Assembly: GCF_020184175.1 (NCBI RefSeq) | Contig: NC_065531.1 | Span: 61,830,806 to 61,894,805 of the forward strand | DNA length: 64,000 nt | Direction of reading: 5' to 3' | From: Aphis gossypii | Lineage: Eukaryota; Arthropoda; Insecta; Hemiptera; Aphididae | Part shown: positions 1 to 16,300 of the stretch, piece by piece | How the letters are laid out: each line of letters begins with the position of its first letter | Position numbering within the stretch: the stretch's first letter is position 1 | Notes under the pieces: generated by a model | Told to the model about the DNA's origin: nothing | The model's database searches: none | What the model saw: the letters and a program-made list of their open reading frames with translations, nothing else | Program-made: the position numbers and the translations under genes

Positions 1-1234
1 CTCTATATACTGATATGTGTAACTGTCGATGTTCTTTGACCAGACCTTGACCGAAAACGATTAGGTTCACAAATAAATTAAAGTGTAAAAGACTTGTTTC
101 GCCGAAATTCCTGAGTTCTGTTTTATCACAGGATTAAACGACGACGCGAAAAACGGTTTTCTCGAATGACGCACAATGTCACAACACACAGTGAAAATGG
201 TCATCCTTTTGCAATAGTTTTCATGTTAAAACTGACCAACGGATAATATCGCGTTTATCCACTCGTAAATAACGTATACCATAAAAAGACCGGCTCGACT
301 GCAATTTAAATTTGACGATCGCTGTCCACATCACTGTGTATACTATATATACAGTATATATTATACAATATACAAATCACTCGCGACCGGATAACCCCAC
401 GATCTGTCAGTTAGTCCGATAAAATCTAAGTTGTCGTCGACTTTCTTTACCACGTCCGACGTGGCTTTTGATTTTCGGTCAAAACGTTTTCACTTCGTGG
501 TCCACGAAATTTCTTCGTTTTGTATTTTGACATTTAACTACTTAGTTTAAAAAAAAAAATTTGTAAGCGCTTATAACTATAAGTTATACTTATATTTATT
601 CTGTATTTTTCTATTTAAAAGTACTTGAAAATTCAATAGTACGAGTATTTCTATCTGTTAATAATATTGTATTGGCTATAATATAGTCGCAAATAGAAAA
701 ATTGAAAGTCATTTTATTGATATTGACTTAATTTTTTTTTTCTGAAGAGGAAGCTATATTTCAAATAGAATGTAAGTCATAACATATTTATGTTTATGTC
801 TACAGATAATATGACCTACAAAATATTTTTACACCGGGGCTTCAAAATTATTATTATTGTTGCACTGACGATTTACTCTTACTGCAGTGTTTACCCTCTC
901 CTCCGTTTCACCGTATCTCACTATATCTGTCTCTGTGCTAGCGCATTATCGTAATCGGTATAAAAAAAAAAATATATATCGTTATAATAATAATAATAAT
1001 AATGTAAACGTGAAATACTCGGGGCACCGATATGATAAAACGACCGACGGTGATAGATTCTTTTACCTACCGGGGCGGGTACATTATTCATGCACGCCGG
1101 TGACGCGAGATTGTAATCAGAAAAGAAAATGTCGTGTTATTATTATTTCGCGCGCGCAATAGGTATACATGCTATAATATACATGCACGTACGCATATTA
1201 TAATAATAACGTGTTGTTGATTTTTTGTTTTCAG
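1..1234. other. Intron of slit upstream of first visible exon
   Basis: No coding exon recognised. The acceptor at 1233-1234 closes this intron, and the codon it interrupts is a Leu codon with two bases on the upstream exon. AT-rich with short AAT/TAA runs around 983-1003. The earlier slit exons should lie further upstream. Confidence 0.6.
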
Positions 1235-1306
1235 ACGATTAAACGGCAACGAGCTCGCCGAAGTACCCGATTTGGTGTTCCACAACAACCCACAGCTTTC
1301 TAGACT
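1235..1306 (+). CDS. slit: slit exon: one leucine-rich repeat of D1
   Basis: A 72-nt exon that starts with one base of a split codon and ends with two, so it codes for exactly one 24-residue LRR (starts RLNGNELAEVPDL). It aligns with the third repeat of D1 in vertebrate Slit, followed without a gap by the repeats at 21896 and 22464. Donor GTAAGT at 1307. Confidence 0.9.
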
Positions 1307-4300
1307 GTAAGTATTTCGTCATTTTTACGAAGTTACGGCGTAAACAGTCGTACCTATATTATATTATACGTGTGCATATATCAATAGTGAGTGGAGCTAC
1401 ACAGCCGCTACAGGGTTCATAAAATAAAATCAACCGAGTACGACCGTACATATACACTTTTTATATATGACATGTATATTTCGACGTCGGCAAACATATA
1501 ATTTTAAGTTCACGGCGGCTTCACGCATTCACATAATATAATATATAATAATATATACGCTCTATATTTCCATATACGAACCGAATGAATAAGTACATTA
1601 TATTATTACTATTATGCATTCTTCGTGCGTACAAAGTATATTTTGACTTAGCTGGTGTGCGTAACAAAGAAATCGATACGAAATAACGTTATGGTCCAAT
1701 ATAGTTCAGTCACATACGGGGCACATATCAATAAAAATAAATAACTATTAACGTTTTTGAATTTTTGGGACGTCCGGCTATAGGGAAAGTTTATTCGTTT
1801 GTGTGTATAAGTACAATATACACGCACAGACGAGCCTACGACGGCTGCAGTCTCCGAAATGTTCAGTCTCGGTGGCACCGATGTCAAATTATTCGCAAAA
1901 GGGGTCGATATTGACGTACGGGAAATTCCTCGGCGACCGCTGATTATTCACGGGCCCCGGACTCCGTTATTGATATTCCATCCGTGAAATTGGATTATGC
2001 GTGTTTCCTCTCCGCCGACCTTTGTTCGCTGATTAATTACCCGCGGGCAGGGATTCATCTTCTTCAACCCCCCTCCACTAGCGTTCGTCCTTGTAATCAT
2101 CCTCATCTTCATTCTTTTCCTGCCCCTCCTGCTCTTTTTTGGTTTACGTTTGATACAAACGCAGTCCGTCGGGGCACTGTCCCCCAACTCTGCACTCGAT
2201 GTGTAAAGATCATAATCTGTCGATTTAAATGCAATCGGGTTCTTTTGATGCATAGGAACAAAATGCTCTTTTTGTACGACAGTATTAAATATGAATGATT
2301 CACATCAAAAGCATGTGGTTCAAATAAAATAAAAATTTTAAAAACATTCGTCAGATGAAACTCGTTAAAAAGCGCACAACATATAAAAACAAATTGTTTA
2401 ATGTTCTGTTTTATTAAACAATTTCAATATAAATAACTCGTAGGTACGATGAGTTTTTTTTTAATACTCACTAAAAACGACGAGTAAAAAACAACATAGT
2501 CACGTACATTATACACACACTTTTAGTTGGTTGTGAGCACTTTTATGTTTTTATACTCGTTTTATGTGTTCTATCGATACTTTTTGACACATAGTTTGTA
2601 AACTGATTTCCACGTTTTAATTTTATGAAATAATAATAATTTGGATAAACAACAACAAAAGTTATGAAACTGTTTTGGATACTTTTTAGGACCACCTAAT
2701 AATTAAACGTGTCAGATTTGGTTTTATGCCTGTGTTTAGTATATTTTTTTATTATATTATTATTTTATAATAAATAAAAAATAAGTGCCAACATTATGGC
2801 TTTGTATGGAAATATATTACAGCAGATAAAAGCCATCTGGAATAACAACTTCATTTATTATTTACTCCGGTTTGCCGTGTTCATTATGGCTTTGAATGTT
2901 TTGATTTTGAATGTAGATGACATGTTAATTTAATCGAACGGTAAACAATCGACATGCCACATGCCTATAATTAATACTGGAACGCCAAAATAAGAAAACT
3001 TTATCACTAACACGACGCCTGTCACGTCAAAAGCGCCACAGGTTATTTCGAAATGCAAAAGTTTGCTCTTGCAATACTACGTTCAAATTTCGCAGTTATC
3101 AACAACTATAAACGAACATTGTATTTGTGTGTGCGTGCATGTGTATATATGTCTTTCTATTTCTCGTTCCCTCTCTCGGGACGAATTCGATAGAGAAGAG
3201 CGTCTAAGAAACGTGTCCCGCTTCCCTCGCGGGCGTTCAAACGGTGGCAGCCCATAAAAAGAAGTGTTGACACTAACTTATTCTCCCCTCGATTTGGTAC
3301 AAAGTACTTGGCAACTTCGGGAACACCCCGGGCAAGCCCCGAATAAACCCAATTTTCTACCGAATCTCACAAATCGCCCGTTTTGAGTTCCGCGACTAGC
3401 ATATTATATATCTCCATATTATGCCTAAACTAATTACGCGTACATTATGGTAATACGACAATAAAGGAACTGCAACGCGGAAAAAACCTGTTTCTGTCTA
3501 TAGAATTGAATTTAATGATCGTTGAAGATGCGACGTGTGAAGATCGTACGAATTTCCAAACCGCCCGTTTCGATATTTTTAGCATGCTAAAATAATATAT
3601 AATTATGCATAGGACTATAATAAATTATATTAAACTGTATTACAAACAAACAAACAAATACAGTACCACAATAATTGCACGCTACTATACTCACTCACAA
3701 TTAAGCGGATATTAACAATAATGATGTCGGGTCTATGCCGTCGGAAGCTATTTTGGGGCCATTATAATATTGACTGGGACTTACTAAATGAATCTGCGGA
3801 TAAAAATCCATGGGTTGTGTTCGCACAATAGGACAATTATTGGTATACAGTATACCCTTTTTGAGTGAATCAGGTATACACAATGGACACTGGCATACCA
3901 GTTTGCTGAAGTAATTCAAATCATTCTCAGTGTTTTCCAAACGTTTATTTTATAATGATTATATTGTATTCGTTGGTCAAAGTATATTATACTTTTTTCA
4001 AGTTTCTTTGACTAAGTAGTATTTTATTCAATATAGCATAGCACAATTCATAATATATTCTTTAGTGAAAAATAAATTCATTAAAACATTCGTTTTTTTT
4101 TTTAAAAAAAAAAAATTTCGCATAATGATAACGTTTTAATAATATAATAATAAATTCGTATATAAATTTTCCCAAAAAAAGTTTGTATATAACTCATAAA
4201 CGTGATGTTTGATAATTTATATTTTTTTGTTCAAAATATTATTATTTTTACTTGCACTTAAAATTAAAACCATTTAACATTTTTTTTTTTTTTTATCTAA

Positions 4301-7300
4301 ATAAAAATAAAAATAGCATAAACTTTTCCGTCAGCGCGTATATAAATTAGATTTTAACAAATATTCCAATTTTATTTTAAAACAGTAAAAAATAAGGTCT
4401 AACTAACTTTATATAACAGTTTGTTATTAAAAAATATATAAATATTTCTCAAATGATTTATTCACCATTATATAATTTATTAATGTAAATTAAATTTAAA
4501 TTACCCGTATATAAAATTGAAGAAAAAATGTATGACAAAATATGTATGTATTGAGTAATTGATAAAGCAGAGATATTTCATATAGGTACTTGAAATAATG
4601 CAAATTCTTTATTAAAATACAATACGACTTATAATATAATATATGCGTATATATTTTTAAAAATAATATTAATAATTATAACTATTAAGAGAAATACAAT
4701 TTTCACGACTTTTGGTTTTATGTTATAAGAGTGTTTATTTCAGTGCCGTAGATTAGTACTAGGAAACGAATAGTTATTGGTTAATAATATAAAATGACGT
4801 ATTTACTTCCATCCTGTATATATAATATAATATACAAAAGGGAACATATTTTGGTGCTTGGTGCCGTTCGTTTATCATCTCATAAAGAGTTTAATACGTT
4901 TTAAATTGACGACTATGTGGTGTTAAAATACTAATTCGTCAACTGATTGGTTATAGCCATGTTTATAATATACATGTATGTACTCTGGTATTATTCAGTG
5001 TGGCTTACAAATTACGAACAAGACACGTGGCTTTATAAATAATATATATATCGTTCGTGGGCATATGCATATGGTAACAGGCAGCTGGACAGAATGCGCA
5101 AAATATTCAATTGAGGGGAAAAAAATAGAGGAGAATTTAAAGGTCGTAACCGTATGCGTCTAGACCCTAACGCGAGAGAAGCTGTGAATGCGAAATACGC
5201 ACAGTGCAATCAAAACGAAATTTTCGTCTGCCGCCCGACGACGACGATAAGGACGAGAAAAAAAGGGTTTTTATTTTACGTGACCGGATTAAAACCTATT
5301 TGCGTGGACAATGGCCCGTCATTCTTATCACGTAACGCCTTTTGTAAATGGCGTCTTAAATGGACCCACAGACGGATTAATTTCCTACGAAAACCGCAGT
5401 GTGTCTGGGGAAATAATTTCGTTGAGTAAAGGAGTTTTCAACTTAATAGACTACGTATGTGTATGTGTGTGTATTATATTACATGCACGACATATTATGT
5501 GTTTGGAGCTTAAGCTGCTCTTCAAATCGCTATATTCAGTCTGTTCAACACTAAAAACATTGGTGAAACAATTTTTCTAATTAATTTCTAGCTGCAAACA
5601 TATTATACCAAGCAATTAAAAGCTTTAACGAATACATGAAAAAAATATTACATAGTACCAAAGATATATGAAAATATTTATAAATATAATACATATTAAG
5701 CTAATACAATACCTACTTAAAGTAACGAATAAATTTAAATTATTGCATTTATATAAATATATTGTTTTAATTCACAAATGATTTTTATCAAAAATATAAA
5801 ATATATTTCTACGGCGAAGAAACGTAAAAAATAGGAGTCCTTAGAGATAATGTTTATTTTTTGATAATTAAAATTTCTCATTTCCTCTATGACTAAAATA
5901 TTTAAAATGTACGTAAATATAATGTATTTTACATCGATTTTAATTAAACTTATCCAGCTTGTCAACCTTTCTTAACAAAATAAATGAAAAGTTATGTCAA
6001 GTCAAAAGTGCAAAATAAAACAATTATATAAATCACTTGAACACCGTACAAAGTACAAACTCTGTCTTAGTAGGTTGCGTGTTCAATTAATTAAATTTTT
6101 GAATCGTGCAGATTGACGTGTACGAATAATAATAAAGACCGATTAAGGAAGAAATTCATCGGAAGCTGTTAATTAGCAGATAACCAGTTCATAAGTTTGA
6201 TAAAGGGTTCATTTTTCATTATTTAAACGAGCTATGTGGTGTAAGGGTTAATTAACGTTTTGAATTAAACAAAATTCCTACAAAGGAAGACCATTCCATT
6301 AGAGATGTTGTCAACGAAAGGGGAGAGAAGTCGCTGTCGAGTCTGTCATCGGCAATACTGCAAGTCGACACGAAATCCAGTCTATTCACCGTCTTATCAA
6401 ACCCATCAAAAGCCAAAGGTCTGCACGTAAAAATATGATGTTAAAAAATCCATCAACCAAACATTTTTCACATTAATATACCAACTTCATAATTTATAGT
6501 AAATATAAATTAAATTATGAATATATTTTTCATTGGAACATACAAATTCACTCTATTGTGTATTATCGATCCAAAATAGTGATGATGTTTAATGAGATGG
6601 TATTGGAATCATGAAATATATTTTGGGGATGTGCGTGGGAAAACGTTAAACGGGTTACCAGGTGGTGTATGAGGGGGATTTTGGGATGTGCGAATAAAAA
6701 ATCGAAACATACAACATTAATGGATCGAAAGCTTTTTGTTCCTACAGCACACGACCGATGTGTATAGGGGAAAACTGTTTCTTACTCAATAATGTACCTA
6801 GAGTATTGAATAAATAGAATAAAATAAACCAATGTAGTGTCATAGAAACTTAATGATTGTGGCAATAAATTTTTATAATTGACTAAAAATTGATATTTTT
6901 TTCGCTAGTATTATAATAACTATAATAAGCGACCGAACGATACGATCAAATTCTAAAATTATTACCAGCACCTATTATTATAAAATAATATATATGACTT
7001 TATAAAAACTAATAATTATATTGATTTAAATATATATATATATATAATATACATAATGACTAACCATAAATCAGCGGATTCATTCTAAAAGTTTAAAAAA
7101 ATATATATCATTTGTATACAATAATACTTATTGTTTTTAATCATTAATTGATAAATAATAAATATATTATATATCTAATATCTATTAAATAATAGTATAC
7201 TACTTATTTTTGTAGTTATAAATTGAATACATAAAGGTTAAAACTCATAAATGTTATTAACATATGAAAAAAAATGTTGAAATAAATATAAATATACTTT

Positions 7301-10300
7301 TTATTAAATTAAATTTTCAAAATATTCGTTCAAAATCTTTTTAAGAAACTGTTTAAACATTTCAAATGCAACAAAATGTATACATGCTTCCTTGCCCTCT
7401 CTAAGATTCTATAAGCTATATAATATACTAACACTATTCAACAATTGTTAGGTGTTTAATACACAAATATTGAATATTATATGGAAAAAAACATATTTAT
7501 GTATACGTTATTATTTTACTGCCACCTGAATGGAAGTATTGATTTTGTTTCAATTTTCATATAAGTAATATGTATGCATTACTCATCCAGTATAAATAAC
7601 TAAAACACGAAATAATATAATGTCTTGTAGTGATGCATAACACATCGAATTACCGTTCCACGCAATGTAATAATACAATGCATCATGACTTATCTAGTTC
7701 GTATTAACGCCATTTAACTCTATCGCCCATTCACCATTCACCTCCCTAAATTGTATAATATGTTTTTATGTATTGCAGTTGTATTATTTTTTTGGTTTTA
7801 TTTTTATTTTTATTTATTTTTTTATTGCCTACCTCATCAGAGCACCGGGTTTGAAGCCCGCACCTCTGCCGTTTCCGTTGCCGATTTGTATTACCCGAGA
7901 ACCCTATCCTCCACGACTCCGCGTCGCTCTTTTGGGGTGTGAATGATTGCCTCCGAGTACACACAATCAAGAAACTGTTGATTCCAGTGTCGAACCCCTC
8001 CGGGGGATCAGATATGTATAATGTACTCTCGTCTTGATTATGCTCGTCGGGTGCTTTCCAATTTCCCAATGAGTCATACGGGCGAAAGTGTTTCCGGAAA
8101 ATTGATACACGCGCGAACCCCAACGCGCCCGGAGGGTGAGAAGGAGAGGGACCTTGTGTGGTGGTCCGTGGGTGGGGATACAGAACCAATAATAATAGTG
8201 CTGGGCAATGGTCCGGAATTTCCATACCAAAGTACTATAATATGTATAAACATACCGTCGGGGTGTGACGGATAGGATTGTCGTCATCTGCACCGTGCGT
8301 GAAACACCGGGAACTACCCCGAATGCTGGGGAGTTTAAACAGTTATATTCATCTGATAAAAAGGTATTTTGATAATTTATGTTGCGAGCAAAATGCGACG
8401 ATGAGTTCGATGAAACACATTCATATGCATATATTATATATTATATATTACATTTTGCCCATATTACATTGAACAATTTAAAAATGTTTTTAATAGTATA
8501 TTATAATAATATCAACGTGATGGATACCCTTAAATCTTGAAATTTAAAATCTATAATAAAAAATATTTTAAAAATAAAATTATCCACCTATTTCTCAATT
8601 AAAATTATTTATCTTTATAGAAATGTTTACATTTTTTCTTTTCTAGTACTGTTGACTTACGTTTTCGTAGTACTTTACCAGGCTCAGTTTTTGTTGTAGG
8701 TAGCTTTTTTTCTTAGTCAGATAACTTATATTAACTATCTATATTCTATATATATAAAAAAAAATATTTAAATATTTGAATAATTGTTACTATTATCAAA
8801 TGTTTATAACATGTACAATATATGAATTTACAAAACAGAGATATTATATATTTATTTATCTATTTATTTATGAATCACTTATAATATGCGTATCAAATAT
8901 AAAAATATTAACAAAACAAAAAAATATAAAATATATATATACGCACTTTAAAAACATTCAAAACATACTGAACAATTCAACTGCGTTTTTTGGAATATTG
9001 TAATATCCCGTCAGTTAACATTTATTCAATGAGACGCATTTAAACATTGCACAGGTATATTTTGTGGACGTGTTTTTTTTTTTTTTATTCATAATATTAT
9101 GAACTATTATGTCAATATACCTACGCTCTAATCGAGGACATTGTCGATAATGTCTGGCCCGTTGATTGGCTATATAAAACACACGCGTTTTTAAATTGGT
9201 TGAGGAATTCAAAAAACTCATACGCATTTAATTGGCACCTACAACGGCGGACGGTTTATAACAAACACGCATATTATCGTATATGTTATTTTACGACGTC
9301 ATGACGTGGTGTACCTACACGCAGTTGCGACGTGCAGGCTACACGTATACTATAAGGATAAGGGCGTATACGGACGTCGAAAAAAAGTCGTTCGTCGTCG
9401 TCGGACGGCAAACGGCGTACTTACGTGCCTACATATGATGATATTATTCACGGGGCGGATAAGAAAAAGGTGTGATGTGTGTGTGGCCCGGCCGGATACG
9501 ACATAATGTAATATACAGAGTGATTCACCAGCACACTCCTGCACCCCCTTTTTTGTCCAATTATTCAGTTATCCAATATAATATGATCTATGGAATTTTT
9601 AAATATATCTCATTCTTATGTGATGTTTTTACAGTACTTAAGGAGTGTTCTGTGGAAATACCACAATTCCTGTTTTTCAAACGACAGTCCACCTTTTCAA
9701 TTATAAATTATTTAGTGGATAATTTATCTAAAATGTATTATTGACGTATCAAAATTCGATACAAGTAATTATTTTACTTGTATATACTAATAATAATTAA
9801 TATGCCCGTGATAATAACAATGAGTTTATAATGAGATATGAAAGCTACGGATATTCCATATTTTTGTAGAAGTATTTTTAAGGATTATTGTTCTTAAAGA
9901 AAACGAACATGCTTGGTAAATCACCCTGTATATTATGTTCAGCGTTCCATTGCCACGTTACATTTACATTACAATATTATTTTATCCTTCCGATCGTCCT
10001 CGCGACCTAAGCTAATGACGGCTCCATTAGCAGCGAGTCGTATACTCGGATTTACGACAATACCGATTCGTGTACAGTTATTACGCATCGTCTTTGTCTC
10101 GGACGTTGGATCCGAACGTCGTCCGAACGCCAGAAAACCACCACACACAGAGCCGTTTCGATGTACAATTCTATTTATTTTTTATACTAAAATTAGTAAA
10201 TCGTTGTAAAGCAAAACGAAAAAAATACATATTATACGATTGTATCTCACAACTGTGTATACCTCTATTTCTATCTCTCTCTCGCTTTCGTATCTTCTCG

Positions 10301-13300
10301 GGTCCCGACCGCCGTTGTGTTTTACTGTATCAAAAATACGTAACCGCAGAGGCAACCCATTAGAAGGGGAAGAAATAGTGTACGTACAGTATGAACACTG
10401 TGGCGACCCTTGGCGCCTGCATAATGGAATCCCAACTCGGACGAATAATAATATTTTCCTTTTGTGCGGCGCCTTTATTTTTTTTTTTCTCTACACGTGT
10501 TTTATATCGCCGACAAAATCTAGACGTAGAATCGCTACACACGCATATAATAATATACACACGCATACACACACACACACACATACCCAGACGCGCAGAA
10601 ACACGCAAGACCCTTCTCGTCGTATAGATTATTATATTTCTTTTCACACTCTCCTCCCCGTTTTCCTACGCCAAAATTGTCCCGGAGACCCAATGTGCCA
10701 CAAGTGACGGACGTAATGCGATACACGCGCAGATAAAACACACACACAAGCACACAAATGTATATAATATTATGTGTAGATATTTATGGGCGCCCGAGCA
10801 CGTTCTATTATTTCGTTCGTGTGTGTTTTGTTCGTTTTCTTGCTTTTTTTTTTTTTTTTTAATGTACCTTTTATTTACTCACGCTCCGTGTTGGGTGGAC
10901 TGCAAGTCGTAGTCGTCGGGCTGTTGAGTGAGTACACACAGTTTACCCCCGACGAGCGAATAACGCGCGAATTCCGCATTCATTCAACATAGTAGGTAGG
11001 TACATCACATAATAATATTATCATTTTATTCGTCCGGCGAACACGATAAAAACTTTGACCTACTTCGACAATTCTACTCTGTCTATACGATATAGTCATA
11101 TGCTCATAAAATAATACATTTTTGGTCTCGTAGAAAACACCAATTTTTAGGTAGTTTTCTTCTCTCTATGAAATTATTGCTGCAGTGAACTAGTCTATAA
11201 CAAACCTTATAATTATTTTTAATTATTAACAGTAATTCGTGCCCAAACGTACAATTAACTTAAGCTGCATTATGCAATAATTTTTGTGCAATTTTATCGT
11301 TATTTTACTATGACTATCAACATAAACTTTCAAAAATCTAAACACAAACTCACTGCTATCATCCACAAGATTGTATGATAGTTCAGAAAAAATGTTTATT
11401 TTTATAAATATATATCTATTAGAATGCAATTTGTATTTTTCTGAAAGCACCCGTTCAAGTATTCTAACGGAATACTTTATTATACAGCGATTATTTGTAG
11501 TTACTAAAGGTTTCGCACGTATTACAAATATTTCTAAGACATTTATGCTGAAACGGAAGTTTCGCGAATCGCAATAATTCGAAAAATTCATTTTTATTTA
11601 AACAAAGTTCAAAATTAAATCGTAAGAATACAATACCAGCACAATGCAAATGAACGGGAATTTCGAATATCCTTCTTTAAGATTATTATTTTTAAATATT
11701 AATAATGATTTACCTGGTTGTCGGAAGCAGCGTGTGATTGGGGGAGCGTATGCTATGGGTTACCAAGCAACGCACACGCATATTCAGCTGATGATAAATT
11801 ATAAAACAAAATTAACATTGTAACGATATTGACAATAGGTCAAACCCAACGTGTGCGTCGCTCACCGCTACCACTGCCAGGCAAGAAAGGGTGACTCAAA
11901 GTCTGTGTATTTAATATTGCAGTTTTGTGACATTGTTAGGGGATTGCCCACGGTTAAGAGGGCGGTGGAGACGTTTGTGGTGCATTGTTCTTCTGGGTTC
12001 TTTAAATAAACATATTATTATTAAATACAGGGTGATCCGCCAACCGCCAGCGGCGTTTTCCCGGGTTGCCCAAAATGATTTTTTCCATAGAAAATGTTCA
12101 TACAATTTTATTGTTAGCTATTCAATATACAGACAAACAAAATGTCAATATACATATCTCCAAAATAATACGTACGACAACAGTAAAACAGAAAATATGA
12201 ATAAAATCTGTCCTACATATGTAGTATAATATATAAATGTATTAGAATTCTACCGAAACGGTATTCTTTTTTTCATTTTCATATTGTGCAGTGGCTCTGA
12301 AATCAAACATAAGAGTCAATAATAATAGAGATATCCGCGAATGCGAATTTAGAGAATTTGAGTGCAATAAAAAGATTTTATAAAACGTGTTTGCTAATTG
12401 GCTATCACTCTTGATTCGTAAATCGTTAAGCAGTATACAATTTTTATTTTTTGATATATTTATTTACCAATAGTATCATATAGTAGTAGTGTCCAAATGA
12501 CCAATGATACAGAGAAAAATGTATTGCAAAGATTGAAAAAACGATGTATGGCAATCCCAAAATATACAGGTTGTGGACACTTACATGTTATCCAACCACG
12601 ACATTTTACGGTTAAAATATTTTTCGTTTTAAAAATGGACAAAATAACGTGAGAAACTGTTCAGTATTTCACGCTTGACTATACAAAGTTCGCATAGCAT
12701 AACATAACAACCCACCCTGTATAATGCACAAATAATAATATTACAATATATATACGGTGGCGTCGGCATGCGAGTTTAATAGCATAGTGTACATGGAGTA
12801 GTGACTCAGTGGTAAACCCTTCTACCGATCGGTCGTTGGCGGGGGTGGATGGTAAAAAAACATCTCCTCACCCCAAAAACAAAACGCAGATACCGACGGT
12901 ATGCATCGCCGCGCGACATGATGCATACTGTAAGTACGAGGGCGGCCAGTGTAGGCGACTATGATTACACGGATCACCCGGATTTAATTTATAGTCTGGC
13001 TTTACAATTATTGCTACTACGGGGGAGCGTTCCCGAAGCTCGGGTGACGTCATTTTTATGTACGTGCAGTAGTTACGCATATGGTTTTTGGGGAGAGGGA
13101 GAACGGGAAGAAAAAAAATACTTTAAGTGTCGTTTTGGGAAATCTATCATTGTAAGTTAGGGAAAGTATACGAGAAAAAAGAAAAAATTACCTAAATTAC
13201 ATTTAGGACATGATGTGCAAAAACTGCTACTCGTGTACAATGAACCGATTGAAATTTATTTCGTTGTATCATCTTGACCAACACACGTGCACCACGCGTG

Positions 13301-16300
13301 CATTCGAGTACGTACACTGGGTATGTGTGATAATTCGTTTTTCATCAAATTATGCTTACTAACATTAAAATACGAGTATAATAAAGCAATTTACTTATTT
13401 AGATTTTTAGAATATGCTTTGAAAACCAAATGCATTAAATTGGTAATACACAATTTAGTTAATAAATATACCTAAGTAATGAATTTCAAATTAAATTACA
13501 TTTGATTCAGAAGAAATAACCTAAAAATGTTTTCAAATCAATAGTTTCGTGAGTACATGTAATTGATTTAATTTTTAATGGAAACTTTAACTTATACAAT
13601 TTGTTTAATGTAAATAATTATTAATTTTTAGTCGGTGCTATAAATAATAATTAATTTCACTACCTAATATTTATTATAATATAATTTTAAGTTTCATTAT
13701 ATTGATTATATAATGAAAGTTAAAAAATGTATATTTTAAAATATTTTCATTTACTTACAAAAAATCTGTTGTAATAAATAATTTTAACTTTCAAAACTTT
13801 GTTACATTTACAAATATTAAGAAGATAATATATTTATAATACTCGAGCGCTACCCTCCTGTTCCCAAGTCTAGACTCTCTCCCTACCTCTTGAACCGAAT
13901 AAAATAATGTATCAAATATATTTATTTAATATATTATTTAATATAGAAAATTATCGATTTATAATATTTTTTGACAGTCTACAATTTTACATAATGTTAA
14001 CAAAATGGCAAACACAAATTATGAAGAACGTTTCGCAACGTTCTGTACATCATACGAACTATAGACTCCTCTTGCAAAATTCTTGTTACGCTATTGGCTT
14101 AATAAACAACTACGAATATAAATAGTATATTCCGAAACAAATAAATAATACGCAATTAATTTAATCAACTAATGTACCTTTAAAAACGATAATTTATTAT
14201 TTCAATTCAAATAATAAACAATGTTTCAGCAGATTTATTTTACCATTTTTATACAAATATTTTTTGACTGAATCTATTTCTATAATTTTTATAAACATTA
14301 TGCCATTGGATATTGTCGCACTTATAAACTAAATACACTATAATTTTGATGAGCGAAACAAGTAGGTAATTTAGTATTCAACAATAATGGATTTAAGCTG
14401 TAAAACCATGTGTATTATATTATGCATTTGTGTTAAATTGTTTTTATCATGATTATACGGCAGTAATTATTATGCAATTACGATTTTTATCTTGTAACGC
14501 GCATGGAAGTTCGTGTTTTCTCTAGAAGTGATAAAACCATGTTTCAACTTGGACAAACACGATGACATCCCTTAGCGTGAAAATTGCTTTCATTAAAAAC
14601 CACTATTACCGCACCAGTGCTATAGAGGTACCCTATACCCTTACCCGCATACACGTGCATGAAAAATTATGTAGTTAAAAACGTACACGATGACTTTGGA
14701 AAGGGTATACGACAACGATGGCGAAGTCGGTGGCGGCTGCGGCGGCAGCGGTGGTATCACGAGCGTGACCCTTGAAGCGGCTTCTTGTGCATTAATTCTT
14801 ATGTAGATCCATTAGCGTCACACAATGAGTGAATCACGTGTTGCGCACGAACAACGTTTTAAGCGTACATAATATAATATGTACATACGCCGAAAGGCGC
14901 GCACGTTCGGTGCTACAAATTGGTCAACGGGTTGTACAATGTGTGGTTAAAAAAAAATAAAACCCAACGAGAGTGTAAGTGAAACAGAGAGTAATGGAAG
15001 GGGGGAGGGTAGAAATAAAGAAATTGTTTGAAAATAAATAATAAACAATAAGATAATAAAAATTTAATAACGGTCAGGATGCATGGGGGTAGTTGCAAGC
15101 GGGCAGAACGGAATTATGAAAAATTACTTGGGCGCGTAATATGTGCGAGCCGTAGCATCAGCCAGCCCTCTTCGTCTGAAGTGGATAATATTATTATGTA
15201 GTGTGTACTCGACGAATAGATAGACAGACACCATTGTTATTATCATTTCCAAACGAGCTGACAACATAATAATCGCGCGGGACCAGTCCCGTCCGCATGC
15301 GAGTGTGCCTATATATATGCTGCAGGTATTGTGTGTGTGTGTGTGTGTATGTCTATTCGTGATATGATTATAATGGTGAGTTTGAGCCTAAGGGTAAACG
15401 CAGGTGGAGGAAATGTTTTTTCCCCTTTTTACTTCGGCTAAAGATCGCACAACACACGAGATTTACTCACACAATCGTACATTGGTATATATTTTATTAT
15501 TTATATATAATATATATATATATACATATTATATACTAGTTTTATAAGCCGTTCTGACGAATTTTTTAGTTTTTTATACGTCACGCGAGCTTGTGTGTGT
15601 GTCTTAGGTAAACAAGCTAAAGAGAGAACAACGACGCGCATTTATTTCGAATCGTATTATATCATATAATATAGGTACGTATATTATTATGTCTTATATG
15701 TTGCACCGCTAAGTATATTGAAACGAATTTGTATGGTATACATATTGTGTATAATATTACATAATATTATTATAAAATACGTTAACCAGTGCAGCGTAGT
15801 TTCGAACCATTTTTTATTCAGACGCTTTTTATCAGTTTTGTAGACGAATAATAAAAATATTTGATTATAATATACATCCTATTGTGCCAACCTATATATG
15901 AACGCATATTACTTATACACATTCAATTATAATACCATTATACTATTTTATAATATACAGTACACATATAAACTGCACTGTTAGGAAAGTTCCTTAAAAA
16001 GCAGTAATTAACGTTTACGTATATACGTTTTCATAGATTTTAGTAACCAAGTTATACATACCTACCGCATTGTTCAAGATAAAATTTTTCACTAAATTAA
16101 CGTAATTCCACAATAATTTATGTTACTTCACTCAAGAAAAAAATGTTGTTACCAATAAATTTCGAAAAATCGACATAAATCAAAGGAACCACTGCTGAGA
16201 ATAAAGGCTATACATAAATGTATAATATGCATGAGCATACACTTATTGCGTGGTGGCAGTGTACCTGAGAAGTGTGCACGAAGTCCCGTGCTGCACTCGT

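Noticed and set aside
7746..8225. 159-codon open frame on the minus strand in the slit intron
   Set aside because: Lies in a GC-rich island, matches no family I recognise, ends in Lys/Asn and low-complexity runs, and overlaps open frames on the other strand. Not convincing as a gene.
10240..10707. 155-codon open frame, plus strand
   Set aside because: Mostly His/Thr and Ser runs from CA microsatellite and CT-rich DNA; no splice or domain support.
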